DNA of 64,000 bases from Streptomyces griseoruber (GTDB lineage: Bacteria; Actinomycetota; Actinomycetes; Streptomycetales; Streptomycetaceae): NCBI RefSeq assembly GCF_001514205.1, contig NZ_KQ948783.1, forward strand, positions 52,921 to 116,920, given 5' to 3'. Made by a program: the position numbers and the translations under genes. Under the pieces are notes generated by a model. The model was given only the letters and a program-made list of their open reading frames with translations, was not told the origin of the DNA and did no database searches. Below, piece by piece: positions 19,617-29,088 of the stretch (its first letter is position 1; each line of letters starts with the position of its first letter).

Positions 19617-22600
19617 TCAGACCTCTTCGACGCTGCTCGGCTCGCGCCGGGACAGGTCGATGCCGAGCTCCTCCGCAGCGCGGAAGACGTCCTCGTCGGT
19701 GTCACGCATCTCGATGGACATACCGTCGCTGGACAGCACCTCCACGTTCAGGCAGAGCGACTGCATCTCCTTGATGAGCACCTTGAAGGACTCGGGGATG
19801 CCGGGCTCGGGGATGTTCTCGCCCTTGACGATGGCCTCGTAGACCTTCACGCGGCCGGTGACGTCGTCGGACTTGATGGTCAGCAGTTCCTGGAGCGCGT
19901 ACGCGGCGCCGTAGGCCTCGAGGGCCCACACCTCCATCTCACCGAAGCGCTGGCCACCGAACTGCGCCTTACCACCCAGCGGCTGCTGGGTGATCATCGA
20001 GTACGGGCCGGTCGAGCGGGCGTGCAGCTTGTCGTCGACCAGGTGGTGCAGCTTCAGGATGTACATGTACCCGACCGAGATCGGGTCCGGGAACGGCTCA
20101 CCGCTACGGCCGTCGAACAGCCGCGCCTTGCCGGACGGGAGCACCATGCGCTCGCCGTCGCGGTTGGGGATGGTGTGCTGGAGCAGACCCGCCAGCTCGT
20201 CCTCACGGGCGCCGTCGAAGACCGGGGTCGCGACGTTGGTGCCCGGGGCGACCTGGTCGGCACCGATCACCTGGAGGCGCTGCGCCCACTCGTCGGCGAG
20301 ACCGGAGACGTCCCAGCCGCGGCTGGCGAGCCAGCCGAGGTGGATCTCCAGGACCTGTCCCGGGTTCATTCGGGACGGCACACCGAGCGGGTTGAGGATG
20401 ATGTCGACCGGGGTCCCGTCCTCGAGGAACGGCATGTCCTCGATGGGCAGGATCTTGGAGATGACACCCTTGTTGCCGTGGCGGCCGGCGAGCTTGTCAC
20501 CGTCGGTGATCTTGCGCTTCTGCGCCACGTACACGCGCACCAGCTGGTTCACACCGGGGGGAAGCTCGTCGCCCTCCTCGCGGTCGAAGACGCGGACGCC
20601 GATGACCTTGCCGATCTCGCCGTGCGGGACCTTCAGCGAGGTGTCACGGACCTCACGGGCCTTCTCGCCGAAGATCGCGCGCAGCAGGCGCTCCTCGGGC
20701 GTCAGCTCGGTCTCACCCTTCGGGGTGACCTTGCCGACGAGGATGTCACCGGCGACGACCTCGGCACCGATACGGATGATGCCGCGCTCGTCGAGGTCGG
20801 CGAGGACCTCCTCGGAGACGTTCGGGATGTCCCGGGTGATCTCCTCGGGGCCCAGCTTGGTGTCACGGGCGTCGACCTCGTGCTCCTCGATGTGGATCGA
20901 GGAGAGGACGTCGTCCTGCACGAGGCGCTGCGACAGGATGATCGCGTCCTCGTAGTTGTGACCCTCCCACGGCATGAACGCGACCAGCAGGTTCTTGCCG
21001 AGGGCCATCTCGCCGTTCTCGGTGGCCGGACCGTCGGCGAGGACCTGGCCCTCGATGATCCGGTCGCCCTCGTTGACGATGACCTTCTGGTTGACCGAGG
21101 TGCCCTGGTTGGAGCGGGCGAACTTGGCCAGCCGGTAGGTGATGTACGTGCCGTCGTCGTTGGCGGTGGTGATGTAGTCCGCGGAGACCTCCTGGACCAC
21201 ACCCGCCTTCTCGGCCTTGACCACGTCGCCGGCGTCGACGGCGGAGCGGTACTCCATGCCGGTGCCGACGAGCGGGGACTCGCTCTTGATGAGCGGCACG
21301 GCCTGGCGCATCATGTTCGCGCCCATGAGGGCACGGTTGGCGTCGTCGTGCTCGAGGAACGGGATCATGGCGGTCGCGACCGACACCATCTGGCGCGGCG
21401 AGACGTCCATGTAGTCCACGTCGTCACCGGGGACGTAGTCGACCTCGCCGCCACGGCGGCGGACCAGGACGCGGTTCTCGGTGAAGCGCAGGTCGTCGTC
21501 GAGCGTGGCGTTGGCCTGCGCGATGACGAAGCGGTCCTCCTCGTCGGCGGTCAGGTAGTCGACCTCGTCGGTGACGACACCGTCGACGACCTTGCGGTAC
21601 GGCGTCTCCACGAAACCGAACGCGTTGACGCGACCGTAGGAGGCGAGCGAGCCGATCAGACCGATGTTCGGGCCTTCGGGCGTCTCGATCGGGCACATAC
21701 GGCCGTAGTGCGAGGGGTGCACGTCACGGACCTCGAAGCCGGCCCGCTCACGGGAGAGACCACCCGGGCCAAGCGCCGACAGACGGCGCTTGTGGGTGAG
21801 ACCCGACAGCGGGTTGTTCTGGTCCATGAACTGCGACAGCTGGCTGGTGCCGAAGAACTCCTTGATGGAGGCGACGACCGGCCGGATGTTGATCAGGGTC
21901 TGCGGCGTGATCGCCTCGACGTCCTGGGTCGTCATCCGCTCGCGCACGACGCGCTCCATACGCGCCAGACCCGTACGGACCTGGTTCTGGATGAGCTCGC
22001 CGACGCTGCGCAGACGACGGTTGCCGAAGTGGTCGATGTCGTCGGTCTCGACGACGATCGTCTGACCGCTGTCACCGACCGTCTCGGTCTCGCCGGCGTG
22101 CAGCTTGACCAGGTACTTGATCGTCGCGATGACGTCCTCGACGGTCAGGACACCGGCGTCCAGCGGCGCGTCCGCGGCCAGCTTCTTGTTGACCTTGTAG
22201 CGGCCGACCTTGGCGAGGTCGTAGCGCTTGGGGTTGAAGTAGAGGTTCTCGAGCAGCGTCTGCGCGGCCTCACGCGTCGGGGGCTCGCCCGGACGGAGCT
22301 TGCGGTAGATGTCGAGCAGCGCGTCGTCCTGGCCCTGGGTGTGGTCCTTCTCCAGGGTGGCGCGCATGGACTCGTACTCGCCGAACTCCTCGAGGATCTG
22401 CTCGGTCGTCCAGCCGAGCGCCTTCAGGAGGACGGTCACGGACTGCTTGCGCTTGCGGTCGATGCGGACACCGACCATGTCGCGCTTGTCGATCTCCATC
22501 TCCAGCCAGGCGCCCCGGGACGGGATGATCTTGGCGGAGAAGATGTCCTTGTCGGACGTCTTGTCGATCGAGGAGTCGAAGTAGACGCCCGGCGAACGGA

Positions 22601-23102
22601 CCAGCTGCGACACCACGACACGCTCGGTGCCGTTGATGACGAAGGTGCCCTTGTGCGTCATGAGCGGGAAGTCGCCCATGAAGACCGTCTGGGACTTGAT
22701 CTCGCCGGTCTCGTTGTTGGTGAACTCGGCCGTCACGAAGAGCGGGGCCGCGTAGGTGAAGTCGCGGTCCTTGCACTCGTCGATGCTGTTCTTCGGCGGC
22801 TCGAAACGGTGGTCGCGGAAGGTCAGCGACATCGACCCGGAGAAGTCCTCGATCGGGGAGATCTCCTCGAAGATCTCCTCGAGGCCGGACTTGGTGGGGA
22901 CGTCCTGACCGTTGTCCAGAGCCTCCTCGACCCGACTCTGCCAGGCGGTGTTGCCGAGCAGCCAGTCGAAGCTCTCGGTCTGCAGCGCGAGCAGGTTCGG
23001 AACCTCGAGAGGCTCCTTGATCTTTGCAAAAGAGATGCGCAGCGGGGCGGTGCTGGCGGCGTTGTTCGTATTCGCGGTCGAGGCGTTGCGCGAGGCGGCC
23101 AA
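19617..23102 (-). CDS. rpoB: RNA polymerase subunit beta
   Basis: This 1161-aa protein is the beta subunit. I chose TTG at 23102 because AAGGA lies 8 nt upstream and the resulting N-terminus (AASRNASTANTNN) matches Streptomyces RpoB as I remember it. An upstream start would add an unlikely basic leader. The rifampicin-binding segment reads SQLSQFMDQNNPLSGLTHKR then LSALGPGG, with wild-type residues at the usual resistance positions, so rifampicin sensitivity is expected. The catalytic Lys/Glu region GHNYEDAIILSQRLV is intact. It is followed by rpoC in the same operon. A promoter lies about 165 nt upstream. Confidence 0.98.
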   Translation of the reverse strand: MAASRNASTANTNNAASTAPLRISFAKIKEPLEVPNLLALQTESFDWLLGNTAWQSRVEEALDNGQDVPTKSGLEEIFEEISPIEDFSGSMSLTFRDHRFEPPKNSIDECKDRDFTYAAPLFVTAEFTNNETGEIKSQTVFMGDFPLMTHKGTFVINGTERVVVSQLVRSPGVYFDSSIDKTSDKDIFSAKIIPSRGAWLEMEIDKRDMVGVRIDRKRKQSVTVLLKALGWTTEQILEEFGEYESMRATLEKDHTQGQDDALLDIYRKLRPGEPPTREAAQTLLENLYFNPKRYDLAKVGRYKVNKKLAADAPLDAGVLTVEDVIATIKYLVKLHAGETETVGDSGQTIVVETDDIDHFGNRRLRSVGELIQNQVRTGLARMERVVRERMTTQDVEAITPQTLINIRPVVASIKEFFGTSQLSQFMDQNNPLSGLTHKRRLSALGPGGLSRERAGFEVRDVHPSHYGRMCPIETPEGPNIGLIGSLASYGRVNAFGFVETPYRKVVDGVVTDEVDYLTADEEDRFVIAQANATLDDDLRFTENRVLVRRRGGEVDYVPGDDVDYMDVSPRQMVSVATAMIPFLEHDDANRALMGANMMRQAVPLIKSESPLVGTGMEYRSAVDAGDVVKAEKAGVVQEVSADYITTANDDGTYITYRLAKFARSNQGTSVNQKVIVNEGDRIIEGQVLADGPATENGEMALGKNLLVAFMPWEGHNYEDAIILSQRLVQDDVLSSIHIEEHEVDARDTKLGPEEITRDIPNVSEEVLADLDERGIIRIGAEVVAGDILVGKVTPKGETELTPEERLLRAIFGEKAREVRDTSLKVPHGEIGKVIGVRVFDREEGDELPPGVNQLVRVYVAQKRKITDGDKLAGRHGNKGVISKILPIEDMPFLEDGTPVDIILNPLGVPSRMNPGQVLEIHLGWLASRGWDVSGLADEWAQRLQVIGADQVAPGTNVATPVFDGAREDELAGLLQHTIPNRDGERMVLPSGKARLFDGRSGEPFPDPISVGYMYILKLHHLVDDKLHARSTGPYSMITQQPLGGKAQFGGQRFGEMEVWALEAYGAAYALQELLTIKSDDVTGRVKVYEAIVKGENIPEPGIPESFKVLIKEMQSLCLNVEVLSSDGMSIEMRDTDEDVFRAAEELGIDLSRREPSSVEEV

Positions 23103-23266
23103 GAGGGGGTCCTTCCGAGGGCTCGGACTCACTACGCGCGTACCGGCCCCTCTCGTGCACACGGAGACAGAGAATCCCAGGTCAGGGATGATCGTGTCGT
23201 CGATGTCAAGGGAGGGCAGACCCCTGGTGACGGACAGGGGACAGCTAACAGGCAGCGCAAAGGGTC

Positions 23267-23295
23267 AGTGTAGCCAGTCGGCACACTGATGTCCA
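23267..23295 (-). promoter_or_regulatory. Predicted rpoB promoter
   Basis: On the minus strand TGGACA (23295-23290), a 17-bp spacer and TACACT (23272-23267) match the vegetative sigma consensus well. Initiation would be near 23260, about 155-160 nt before the TTG start. Confidence 0.6.
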
Positions 23296-23551
23296 GTCCC
23301 GTTTTTCAGAGACCCTTGCTGTCCTCAACGCCTGCGCCACATGCCTGCCTTCAACGCGTTGATACTGCCCTCTTCGCCGTCGATCCATGCCTCGGATTCG
23401 GATCCTTGTGACGACGCGTCCTGAGAATTGCGCGCTGCGTGCGGTTCGTCAAGGCCCCCCTGCGTAAACCCGGGGCCGCGGGAGACACGACGAAGATCAC
23501 CATACCCCCCGCCGTCACGGGTGCAAGGCAACCGTGGCCGACCTCCGGGAA

Positions 23552-23593
23552 CGCCGAAGAGCGACCACCCGGATGGATGATCGCTCTTCGGCG
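23552..23593 (-). terminator. Terminator after rplL
   Basis: A perfect 13-bp stem CGCCGAAGAGCGA (23552-23564) pairs with 23581-23593 around a 16-nt loop. It lies about 57 bp past the rplL stop. Probably a partial terminator between rplJL and rpoBC. Confidence 0.75.
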
Positions 23594-23649
23594 CTTACGC
23601 GTTACAGGCTCGCTGAGCCGGGTTCCGGACCTGGTGGGCCCGGAGGGTG

Positions 23650-24030
23650 TTACTTGACCTCGACGGAGGCGCCGGCGCCCTTGAGGGCCTCGGCGGCCTT
23701 CTCCGCGGCGTCCTTGGCGACCTTCTCGAGAACGGGCTTCGGGGCGCCGTCCACGAGGTCCTTGGCCTCCTTCAGACCCAGCGAGGTCAGCTCACGCACG
23801 ACCTTGATGACCTGGATCTTCTTGTCGCCGGCGCCGGTCAGGACGACGTCGAACTCGTCCTTCTCCTCCTCGGCCTCGACCGGGGCGCCGGGGACGGCGG
23901 GACCGGCAACGGCGACCGCGGCGGCGGCGGTGACGTCGAACTTCTCCTCGAACGCCTTCACGAACTCGGAGAGCTGGATGAGGGTCATGCCCTCGAACTC
24001 GGCGAGCAGTTCGTCCTGGGTGAGAGCCAT
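23650..24030 (-). CDS. rplL: Ribosomal protein L7/L12
   Basis: This 126-aa protein is the acidic stalk protein that binds L10 as dimers and recruits translation factors. The N-terminal dimerisation helices (EGMTLIQLSEFVKAFEEKFD), the Ala/Pro/Gly hinge (about 35-50) and the C-terminal factor-binding domain (KKIQVIKVVRELTSLGLKEA) are intact. Normal length. It is 150 nt downstream of rplJ, same strand, in the L10 operon. Confidence 0.97.
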   Translation of the reverse strand: MALTQDELLAEFEGMTLIQLSEFVKAFEEKFDVTAAAAVAVAGPAVPGAPVEAEEEKDEFDVVLTGAGDKKIQVIKVVRELTSLGLKEAKDLVDGAPKPVLEKVAKDAAEKAAEALKGAGASVEVK

Positions 24031-24180
24031 GATGGCTTTCCTTCCACTAATTTCGGCTGGTGCCGGATGTACATGTCTGGCGGGCGTGCGCCTTGCGGCG
24101 TTACTGCGTAGACGTTCGGCCCGCTACGACCCCTGCCTCAGGCGGACTGCCTGGAGGCGGCGGTCATTACGCGAGCCGAA

Positions 24181-24711
24181 TTACTCGGCACCGCCCTGCT
24201 CGGCCTGCTTGGCACGAAGCGCGTCCACGGTGCGGACGAGCTTCGACGGGAGCGCCTGGAACAGCTGAGCAGCCTGCGTCTGCTTGCCCTTCATGGCGCC
24301 CGCCAGCTTGGCGAGCAGAACCTCGCGGGACTCAAGGTCCGCAAGCTTCTTGATCTCGTCGGCGGACAGCGCCTTGCCGTCAAGGACACCGCCCTTGATG
24401 ACGAGGTTCGGGTTGTCCTTGGCGAAGTCACGAAGACCCTTCGCCGACTCCACCGGGTCACCGGTGACGAAGGCGACCGCCGTCGGACCGTTGAACAGGT
24501 CGTCGAGCGTCGTGATCCCGGCCTCGTTGGCCGCAATCTTGGTCAGCGTGTTCTTCACCACGGCGTACTGGGCGTTCTCACCGAGCGAGCGGCGCAGCGT
24601 CTTGAGCTGCGCCACGGTGAGACCCCGGTACTCGGTCAGCACGGCGGCGTTCGAGCTACGGAACTGCTCCGTGAGCTCGGCCACCGCGGCAGCCTTGTCG
24701 GGCCTTGCCAT
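24181..24711 (-). CDS. rplJ: Ribosomal protein L10
   Basis: This 176-aa protein is the stalk base linking L7/L12 to 23S rRNA. The N-terminal rRNA-binding domain contains the family segment EYRGLTVAQLKTLRRSLGE and VVKNTLTKIAANEAG. The C-terminal helix that binds L12 dimers is intact (KQTQAAQLFQALPSKLVRTV). AAGGAGG lies upstream of the ATG at 24711. In bacteria L10 with L12 represses its own mRNA by binding the leader; the 278-nt leader here would allow this. Confidence 0.97.
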   Translation of the reverse strand: MARPDKAAAVAELTEQFRSSNAAVLTEYRGLTVAQLKTLRRSLGENAQYAVVKNTLTKIAANEAGITTLDDLFNGPTAVAFVTGDPVESAKGLRDFAKDNPNLVIKGGVLDGKALSADEIKKLADLESREVLLAKLAGAMKGKQTQAAQLFQALPSKLVRTVDALRAKQAEQGGAE

Positions 24712-24989
24712 AAAGCGTCGGCCTCCTTCCGGGTGATGAGGACCGCTCGGAAGGGGCTGGGACAGACGAAACGCCCCGGCGCAGGCGCACGGGGCGTAGC
24801 TCGACCGAACGAGAACCGTCCAAGGACGGGATCCGGGCCGGGAGCACTTCCACAGTCACCTGCGCGGGTCGTCCGCATATCAAGCGGATCCTTCGGCCAC
24901 CGCACCCTCTCTCAAGGACGCAGCAACGACCAGCGGTCTTTGGCTTCGTTAGGAGAGTACGGGAGACGCACGGCGTCAAGCAAATCCGC
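24712..24989 (-). promoter_or_regulatory. rplJ leader and promoter region (L10 leader position)
   Basis: This is the 278-nt untranslated stretch before rplJ. A possible promoter is TTGCTT (24983-24978), 18 bp, TACTCT (24959-24954). The leader contains a stem of CGCCCCG/CGGGGCG at about 24773-24797. This is where the L10-leader autoregulatory RNA lies in many bacteria. I did not fold it fully, so presence of the L10-binding kink-turn is expected from context, not shown. Confidence 0.4.
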
Positions 24990-25883
24990 TCAGCCGCCCG
25001 ACTGCTGCTTCACCAGCTCGGTGAAGTCGGCCGTGTCGCTCGCCGGGGGTTCCTCCACCGCGACCTCGGTGCCGTAGTCGCTGTAGTAGGCGGTCTGGCT
25101 GTACGCGCCCGCCGTGGTCTCGCCCTTCTCCACCTTCTTGACCAGCAGGTCCTGGTCGTCGACCCAGATGTCGACGGTCTCGGTGGTGACGCCGGCCTGC
25201 TCCAGCGTCTTCTTCAGGTCGTCGAGCTGGCTCCGGCTGAGGCTGGAGTTCTTCTCGGCGAGGTCGGCCACGTCGACCGTCCCCGAGTAGTGCGTGGTCC
25301 GCTGTCCGCGCACCTTCTCCTCGCCGACCTTGCGGACGTCCCCGGAGGCCAGCAGGAGCTTCACCGACTGGTTCGGGGTGGTGTTCTGCATCTGGTCCTT
25401 CAGGTACGCCCCACCGCTGCCCGCGAGGGTCTCCAGGTCGTCGTAGGCGTACTTGATCCAGTGCTTGCCGCCGGACTGCTCGGCGAAGGTGTCGCCCATC
25501 CGGGCGTAGTAGGCGTCGGGGAGGTAGCGGGCCTCCATCGAGTCGCTGCCCATCTGGCGCATGGTGTCGGCCATGGTGCCGCCGGTGTACGTGATGGTGA
25601 GCCTGCCGGTGAGGCCGTCGCCCCAGGCGAGGGAGCCGTCGGCCGTCATGGACATCACCGAGCCCATGGTCGTGGTCGACTCGACCTTGGCGGAGTCGGC
25701 GCCGTCGGTGGACTTCTCGGCGGTCCGCAGCGCGGCGACGGGGTCGAAGCGCGCGCCCTCCGAGCCGCCGGAGGAACCGGACGAGCTCCCGGAGCCCCCC
25801 GAGGCCCCGCATGCCGTCACCCCGGCCAGCAGGCCCATCGCCGCGATGGACAGCCCCGCCGTCCGCACAGATGTGCGCTTCAT
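24990..25883 (-). CDS. Secreted lipoprotein, LppX/LprG-like
   Basis: This 297-aa protein has an N-terminal signal peptide (MKRTSVRTAGLSIAAMGLL) ending in the lipobox LAGVTAC, followed by a Gly/Ser-rich linker. The mature part (LTITYTGGTMADTMRQMGSD, ARYLPDAYYARMG, TVDIWVDDQDLLVKKV) has the curved-sheet pattern of the LppX/LprG family, which binds lipids at the actinobacterial surface. It sits between rplA and rplJ, where Streptomyces carries such a lipoprotein gene. An in-frame ATG five codons upstream (25898) is an alternative start. The specific ligand is unknown. Confidence 0.78.
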   Translation of the reverse strand: MKRTSVRTAGLSIAAMGLLAGVTACGASGGSGSSSGSSGGSEGARFDPVAALRTAEKSTDGADSAKVESTTTMGSVMSMTADGSLAWGDGLTGRLTITYTGGTMADTMRQMGSDSMEARYLPDAYYARMGDTFAEQSGGKHWIKYAYDDLETLAGSGGAYLKDQMQNTTPNQSVKLLLASGDVRKVGEEKVRGQRTTHYSGTVDVADLAEKNSSLSRSQLDDLKKTLEQAGVTTETVDIWVDDQDLLVKKVEKGETTAGAYSQTAYYSDYGTEVAVEEPPASDTADFTELVKQQSGG

Positions 25884-25969
25884 CCGCCCCACCCCCATGA
25901 GAGTCCCGTGACTGCACGGTAACGCACAGCACTGACAGCCGTACGAAAAAAACCTCTACGCCCCAAAGG

Positions 25970-26006
25970 GACGAGCCCCGCACCTCGAAAGGTTGCGGGG
26001 CTCGTC
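25970..26006 (-). terminator. Terminator after rplK-rplA
   Basis: A 13-bp stem GACGAGCCCCGCA (25970-25982) pairs with TGCGGGGCTCGTC (25994-26006) around an 11-nt loop. It lies 26 bp past the rplA stop and ends the L11-L1 operon before the lipoprotein gene. Confidence 0.85.
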
Positions 26007-26031
26007 GCCGACCGAAAAGGAACCGTCAGGT

Positions 26032-26757
26032 TCAGACCGCGGCCGGGTCCTCCTCGACGAGGAGGTTGCGGGTGCGGTTGGGGTCGACCTGGATGCCGGG
26101 GCCGATCGTGGTGCTGATCGCGGCCTTCTTGATGTAGCGACCCTTCGCGGCGGACGGCTTGAGACGGGTGATCTCCTCGAGCGCCGCGGCGTAGTTCTCC
26201 ACCAGCTTGTCGTCGTCGAAGGACGTCTTGCCGATGATGAAGTGCAGGTTCGAGTGCTTGTCGACGCGGAACTCGATCTTGCCGCCCTTGATCTCGGTGA
26301 CGGCCTTGGCCACGTCGGGGGTGACGGTGCCGGTCTTCGGGTTCGGCATCAGGCCACGGGGACCGAGCACGCGGCCGAGGCGGCCGACCTTGCCCATGAG
26401 GTCCGGGGTGGCGACGACGGCGTCGAAGTCCAGACGGCCCTTCGCGACCTCGTCGATCAGTTCGTCGGAGCCGACGATGTCGGCGCCCGCGGCCTCCGCG
26501 GCCGCAGCACGGTCACCGGTCGCGAAGACCAGGACCCGGGCGGTCTTGCCGGTGCCGTGCGGCAGGTTCACGGTGCCACGGACCATCTGGTCGGCCTTGC
26601 GCGGGTCGACACCCAGACGGAAGGCGACCTCGACGGTGCCGTCGAACTTGGAGGTGGAGGTCTCCTTGGCGAGACGGACGGCCTCGAGCGGGGCGTAGAG
26701 CTTCTCCCGGTCGACCTTGGCGTCCGCAGCGCGGAGAGACTTGCTGCGCTTGCTCAC
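26032..26757 (-). CDS. rplA: Ribosomal protein L1
   Basis: This 241-aa protein builds the L1 stalk and, by family rule, represses its own operon at the mRNA. The signature GLMPNPKTGTVTPDVAKAV is intact, as are the two-domain RNA-binding segments (TSTSKFDGTVEVAFRLGVDP and FRVDKHSNLHFIIGK). Start is GTG at 26757. It follows rplK by 82 nt on the same strand and is followed by a strong terminator. Confidence 0.97.
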   Translation of the reverse strand: MSKRSKSLRAADAKVDREKLYAPLEAVRLAKETSTSKFDGTVEVAFRLGVDPRKADQMVRGTVNLPHGTGKTARVLVFATGDRAAAAEAAGADIVGSDELIDEVAKGRLDFDAVVATPDLMGKVGRLGRVLGPRGLMPNPKTGTVTPDVAKAVTEIKGGKIEFRVDKHSNLHFIIGKTSFDDDKLVENYAAALEEITRLKPSAAKGRYIKKAAISTTIGPGIQVDPNRTRNLLVEEDPAAV

Positions 26758-26839
26758 TACTGCTCCTGATGTGTCTGAGGAGTCGTGGTACGGGCCGAGC
26801 AGGCCCTGCCACTACTGCTGAAGTACGGGGTGGTGAAGG

Positions 26840-27274
26840 TCAGCCCTCGACCGTGATGCCCATGGAACGGGCGGTGCCGGCGATGATCTTCGCCGCGGCG
26901 TCCAGGTCGTTGGCGTTCAGGTCGGGGAGCTTGGTCGTGGCGATCTCGCGGACCTGCGCCTCGGTGATCTTGGCGACCTTGGTCTTGTGCGGCTCGCCCG
27001 AGCCCTTCTCCACACCGGCGGCCTTGAGGATCATCTTCGCGGCCGGCGGGGTCTTGGTCACGAAGGTGAAGGAACGGTCCTCGTAGACCGTGATCTCCAC
27101 CGGGATGACCCAGCCACGCTGCGACTCGGTCGCCGCGTTGTAGGCCTTGCAGAACTCCATGATGTTGACGCCGTGCTGACCGAGCGCGGGGCCGACCGGC
27201 GGGGCCGGGTTCGCCGCACCGGCGTTGATCTGGAGCTTGATGAGCCCCGTGACCTTCTTCTTCTTGGGAGGCAT
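26840..27274 (-). CDS. rplK: Ribosomal protein L11
   Basis: This 144-aa protein is the GTPase-centre protein of the 50S subunit and the target context of thiopeptides and the stringent factor RelA. The N-terminal Pro-rich domain ([20 protein letters not shown]) and C-terminal rRNA-binding domain ([10 protein letters not shown]) are intact. I used the ATG at 27274, which gives the standard N-terminus [10 protein letters not shown] and has GAAAGGACC upstream. Longer in-frame extension lacks a ribosome site. First gene of the rplK-rplA operon. Confidence 0.97.
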
Positions 27275-27381
27275 TACTCTCCAGGTCCTTTCATTCGGGT
27301 CCATGCCCGCGCCAGGGAACCAACCGAACGCAGGCATACCGCACAACGATAACGGGTAGAGATGCGCGGCCAAAAACCGAG

Positions 27382-27416
27382 CAGGTCAGGCAGGCTGTGA
27401 CAGCCCGCCTGACCTG
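27382..27416 (-). terminator. Terminator after nusG
   Basis: A perfect 10-bp stem CAGGTCAGGC (27382-27391) pairs with GCCTGACCTG (27407-27416). It lies 24 bp after the nusG stop and separates secE-nusG from rplKA. Confidence 0.8.
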
Positions 27417-27439
27417 GTCGGAAAGCTTTCCGGAAGAAG

Positions 27440-28324
27440 CTAGTTCTTCTGGATCTGGTCGAACGACAGCTCGACCGGGGTCTCACGTCCGAAGATCTCC
27501 ACCAGACCCTTGACCTTCTTCGAGTCGGCGTTGATCTCGTTGATCGTGGCCTGCAGCGTGGCGAACGGACCGTCGGTGACGGTGACCGAGTCGCCCACCT
27601 CGAAGTCCAGCACCTGGACCTCGACCTTGCGCTGCGGAGCCGGCTTGCCCTCGGCCTCGGCGGCCTCGCGGGCGGCCTTCTCCTCGGCCTCCGGGGCGAG
27701 CATCTTGACGATCTCGTCCAGGGTCAGCGGGTACGGGTCGTAGGCGTTGCCCACGAAGCCGGTGACACCGGGGGTGTTGCGGACGACGCCCCAGGACTCG
27801 TTCGTCAGGTCCATGCGCACCAGGACGTAACCCGGGAGCTTGTTCTGGCGGATCGTCTTGCGGTCGCCGTTCTTGATCTGGACGACCTCTTCCTGCGGCA
27901 CCTCGGCCTGGAAGATGTAGTCCTCGACGTTCAGCGAGACGGCGCGCTGCTCCAGGTTGGTCTTCACGCGGTTCTCGTAGCCGGCGTAGGTGTGGATCAC
28001 GTACCACTCACCGGGGAGGGTGCGCAGTTCCTCACGCAGGGCGACGACGGGGTCGACGGGCTCGGCCGGCTCTTCTTCCTCGGCCTCGAGCTCGTCCTCG
28101 GCGTCCTCCGACTCCTCGGAGGCGTCCTCGTCCGCGTCCTCGTCCTCGGCGTCCTCGTCCTCGGCGTCCTCGTCCTCGACGTGGAGCGCGGCTTCCTCCG
28201 CGGGCTCGCCCGCCTCGGCGTCGGCAGCCTCGAACTCGTCCACCTCGTCCGCGCCCTCGACGATGTCGAGCTCGTCGTCGACCTCGTCGGGCTCGATGGC
28301 GTCGTTCAGGTTCTGGTCAGACAC
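27440..28324 (-). CDS. nusG: Transcription elongation factor NusG
   Basis: This 294-aa protein binds RNA polymerase and couples it to ribosomes or Rho. The NGN domain starts near residue 105 (EWYVIHTYAGYENRVKTNL) and contains KLPGYVLVRMDL. A KOW motif follows at the C-terminus (VGDSVTVTDGPFATLQATIN, VEIFGRETPVELSF). The first 95 residues are an extremely acidic Asp/Glu/Ala run with short tandem DEDAE repeats, which lengthens the protein compared with about 180 aa in E. coli; long acidic N-termini are usual in Streptomyces NusG. GTG start at 28324. It follows secE by 80 nt. Confidence 0.96.
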   Translation of the reverse strand: MSDQNLNDAIEPDEVDDELDIVEGADEVDEFEAADAEAGEPAEEAALHVEDEDAEDEDAEDEDADEDASEESEDAEDELEAEEEEPAEPVDPVVALREELRTLPGEWYVIHTYAGYENRVKTNLEQRAVSLNVEDYIFQAEVPQEEVVQIKNGDRKTIRQNKLPGYVLVRMDLTNESWGVVRNTPGVTGFVGNAYDPYPLTLDEIVKMLAPEAEEKAAREAAEAEGKPAPQRKVEVQVLDFEVGDSVTVTDGPFATLQATINEINADSKKVKGLVEIFGRETPVELSFDQIQKN

Positions 28325-28404
28325 GGTGGCTGCTTCTTCCTGGATACATAGGGGTGGAACATGCGAAAGGGGCGCCGGATACCTCGGCGCCCTTCGCTCT
28401 CGGC

Positions 28405-28692
28405 TCAGCCAAAAACGTACTTGGCGGCGTGGCTGAGTCCATAGTCAATCACGGTCACCAGGCCGATCATGACGACGACGAACACGATCACCACGGTCGT
28501 GTAGGTCGTCAGCTGTCCGCGAGTGGGCCAGACGACCTTGCGGAGTTCCGCGACGATCTGGCGGTAGAAGAGAGCGAGGCGCTTCAGCGGGCCCTTCTTG
28601 GCGCGCTTTCCGCCCTTCCGCCCCTTCTTCTTGGCCTCAGGCAGCTCGTCCTGGGCATCAGGCGTGTCGATGGAGCCCACGGCATCCGCCAT
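28405..28692 (-). CDS. secE: Preprotein translocase subunit SecE
   Basis: This 95-aa protein is the SecE clamp of the SecYEG channel. A charged N-terminus (KKKGRKGGKRAKKG) leads into the conserved amphipathic helix FYRQIVAELRKVVWPTR and a single membrane helix (YTTVVIVFVVVMIGLVTVID). This single-span form is standard in Gram-positives. ATG at 28692. It lies between tRNA-Trp and nusG, the usual order. Confidence 0.96.
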   Translation of the reverse strand: MADAVGSIDTPDAQDELPEAKKKGRKGGKRAKKGPLKRLALFYRQIVAELRKVVWPTRGQLTTYTTVVIVFVVVMIGLVTVIDYGLSHAAKYVFG

Positions 28693-28800
28693 TCGTCCTC
28701 ACCTGTTCCCGGGTCGTGGCCGTGCCGCGCCCGGTCTGAGCCGCACGGCGGTGCATTACTGTACGTACATGCGCACACATCCTGGCGAAGGTGTGTGTAG

Positions 28801-28873
28801 CAGGGCCGGAGGGACTTGAACCCCCAACCGCTGGTTTTGGAGACCAGTGCTCTACCAATTGAGCTACGACCCT
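28801..28873 (-). tRNA. tRNA-Trp (CCA)
   Basis: This 73-nt cloverleaf on the minus strand has a 7-bp acceptor stem from AGGGTCG and CGGCCCT with one G-T pair. The D arm is AGCTCAATTGGTAGAGC, the anticodon loop CTCCAAA gives anticodon CCA, and the T arm is GGGGGTTCAAGTCCCTC. The 3' CCA is not encoded. It is upstream of secE, as in other Streptomyces. Confidence 0.97.
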
Positions 28874-29088
28874 TTGTGTGTCCCCAACGTACCGCATCCG
28901 ACCGGGTGCTCGGTGTGCACCCGCTGAGGCACGGCTGTTGAAGGCCAACGACGGATGAGTGTACGTGGTCCTGAGCGTGCCGTCGAACGGAAAGTGCTCT
29001 TGGACGAAATCAGTCTGGTGTTCAGCCAGTTGCCCAGTGGGTGAAACCCGTGTGCCGGGCCGGTTACCGGTCTGAAACCATGGGCCGT

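Larger units (their letters stand above)
23103..23649. other. 547-bp gap between rplL and rpoB
   Basis: It contains the rplL terminator hairpin (23552-23593) and a promoter-like element (23267-23295) that would give rpoB-rpoC a leader of about 160 nt. No coding region is convincing; open frames are low-complexity. rpoBC can probably be transcribed from here as well as by read-through from rplJL. Confidence 0.6.

Noticed and set aside
21650..21850. Possible rifampicin-resistance changes in RpoB
   Set aside because: The rifampicin-binding segment shows the wild-type residues at the common resistance positions.
28040..28324. Acidic DEDAE repeat region at the start of NusG as an odd fusion
   Set aside because: Long acidic N-terminal extensions are usual in Streptomyces NusG; the NGN and KOW domains are normal.
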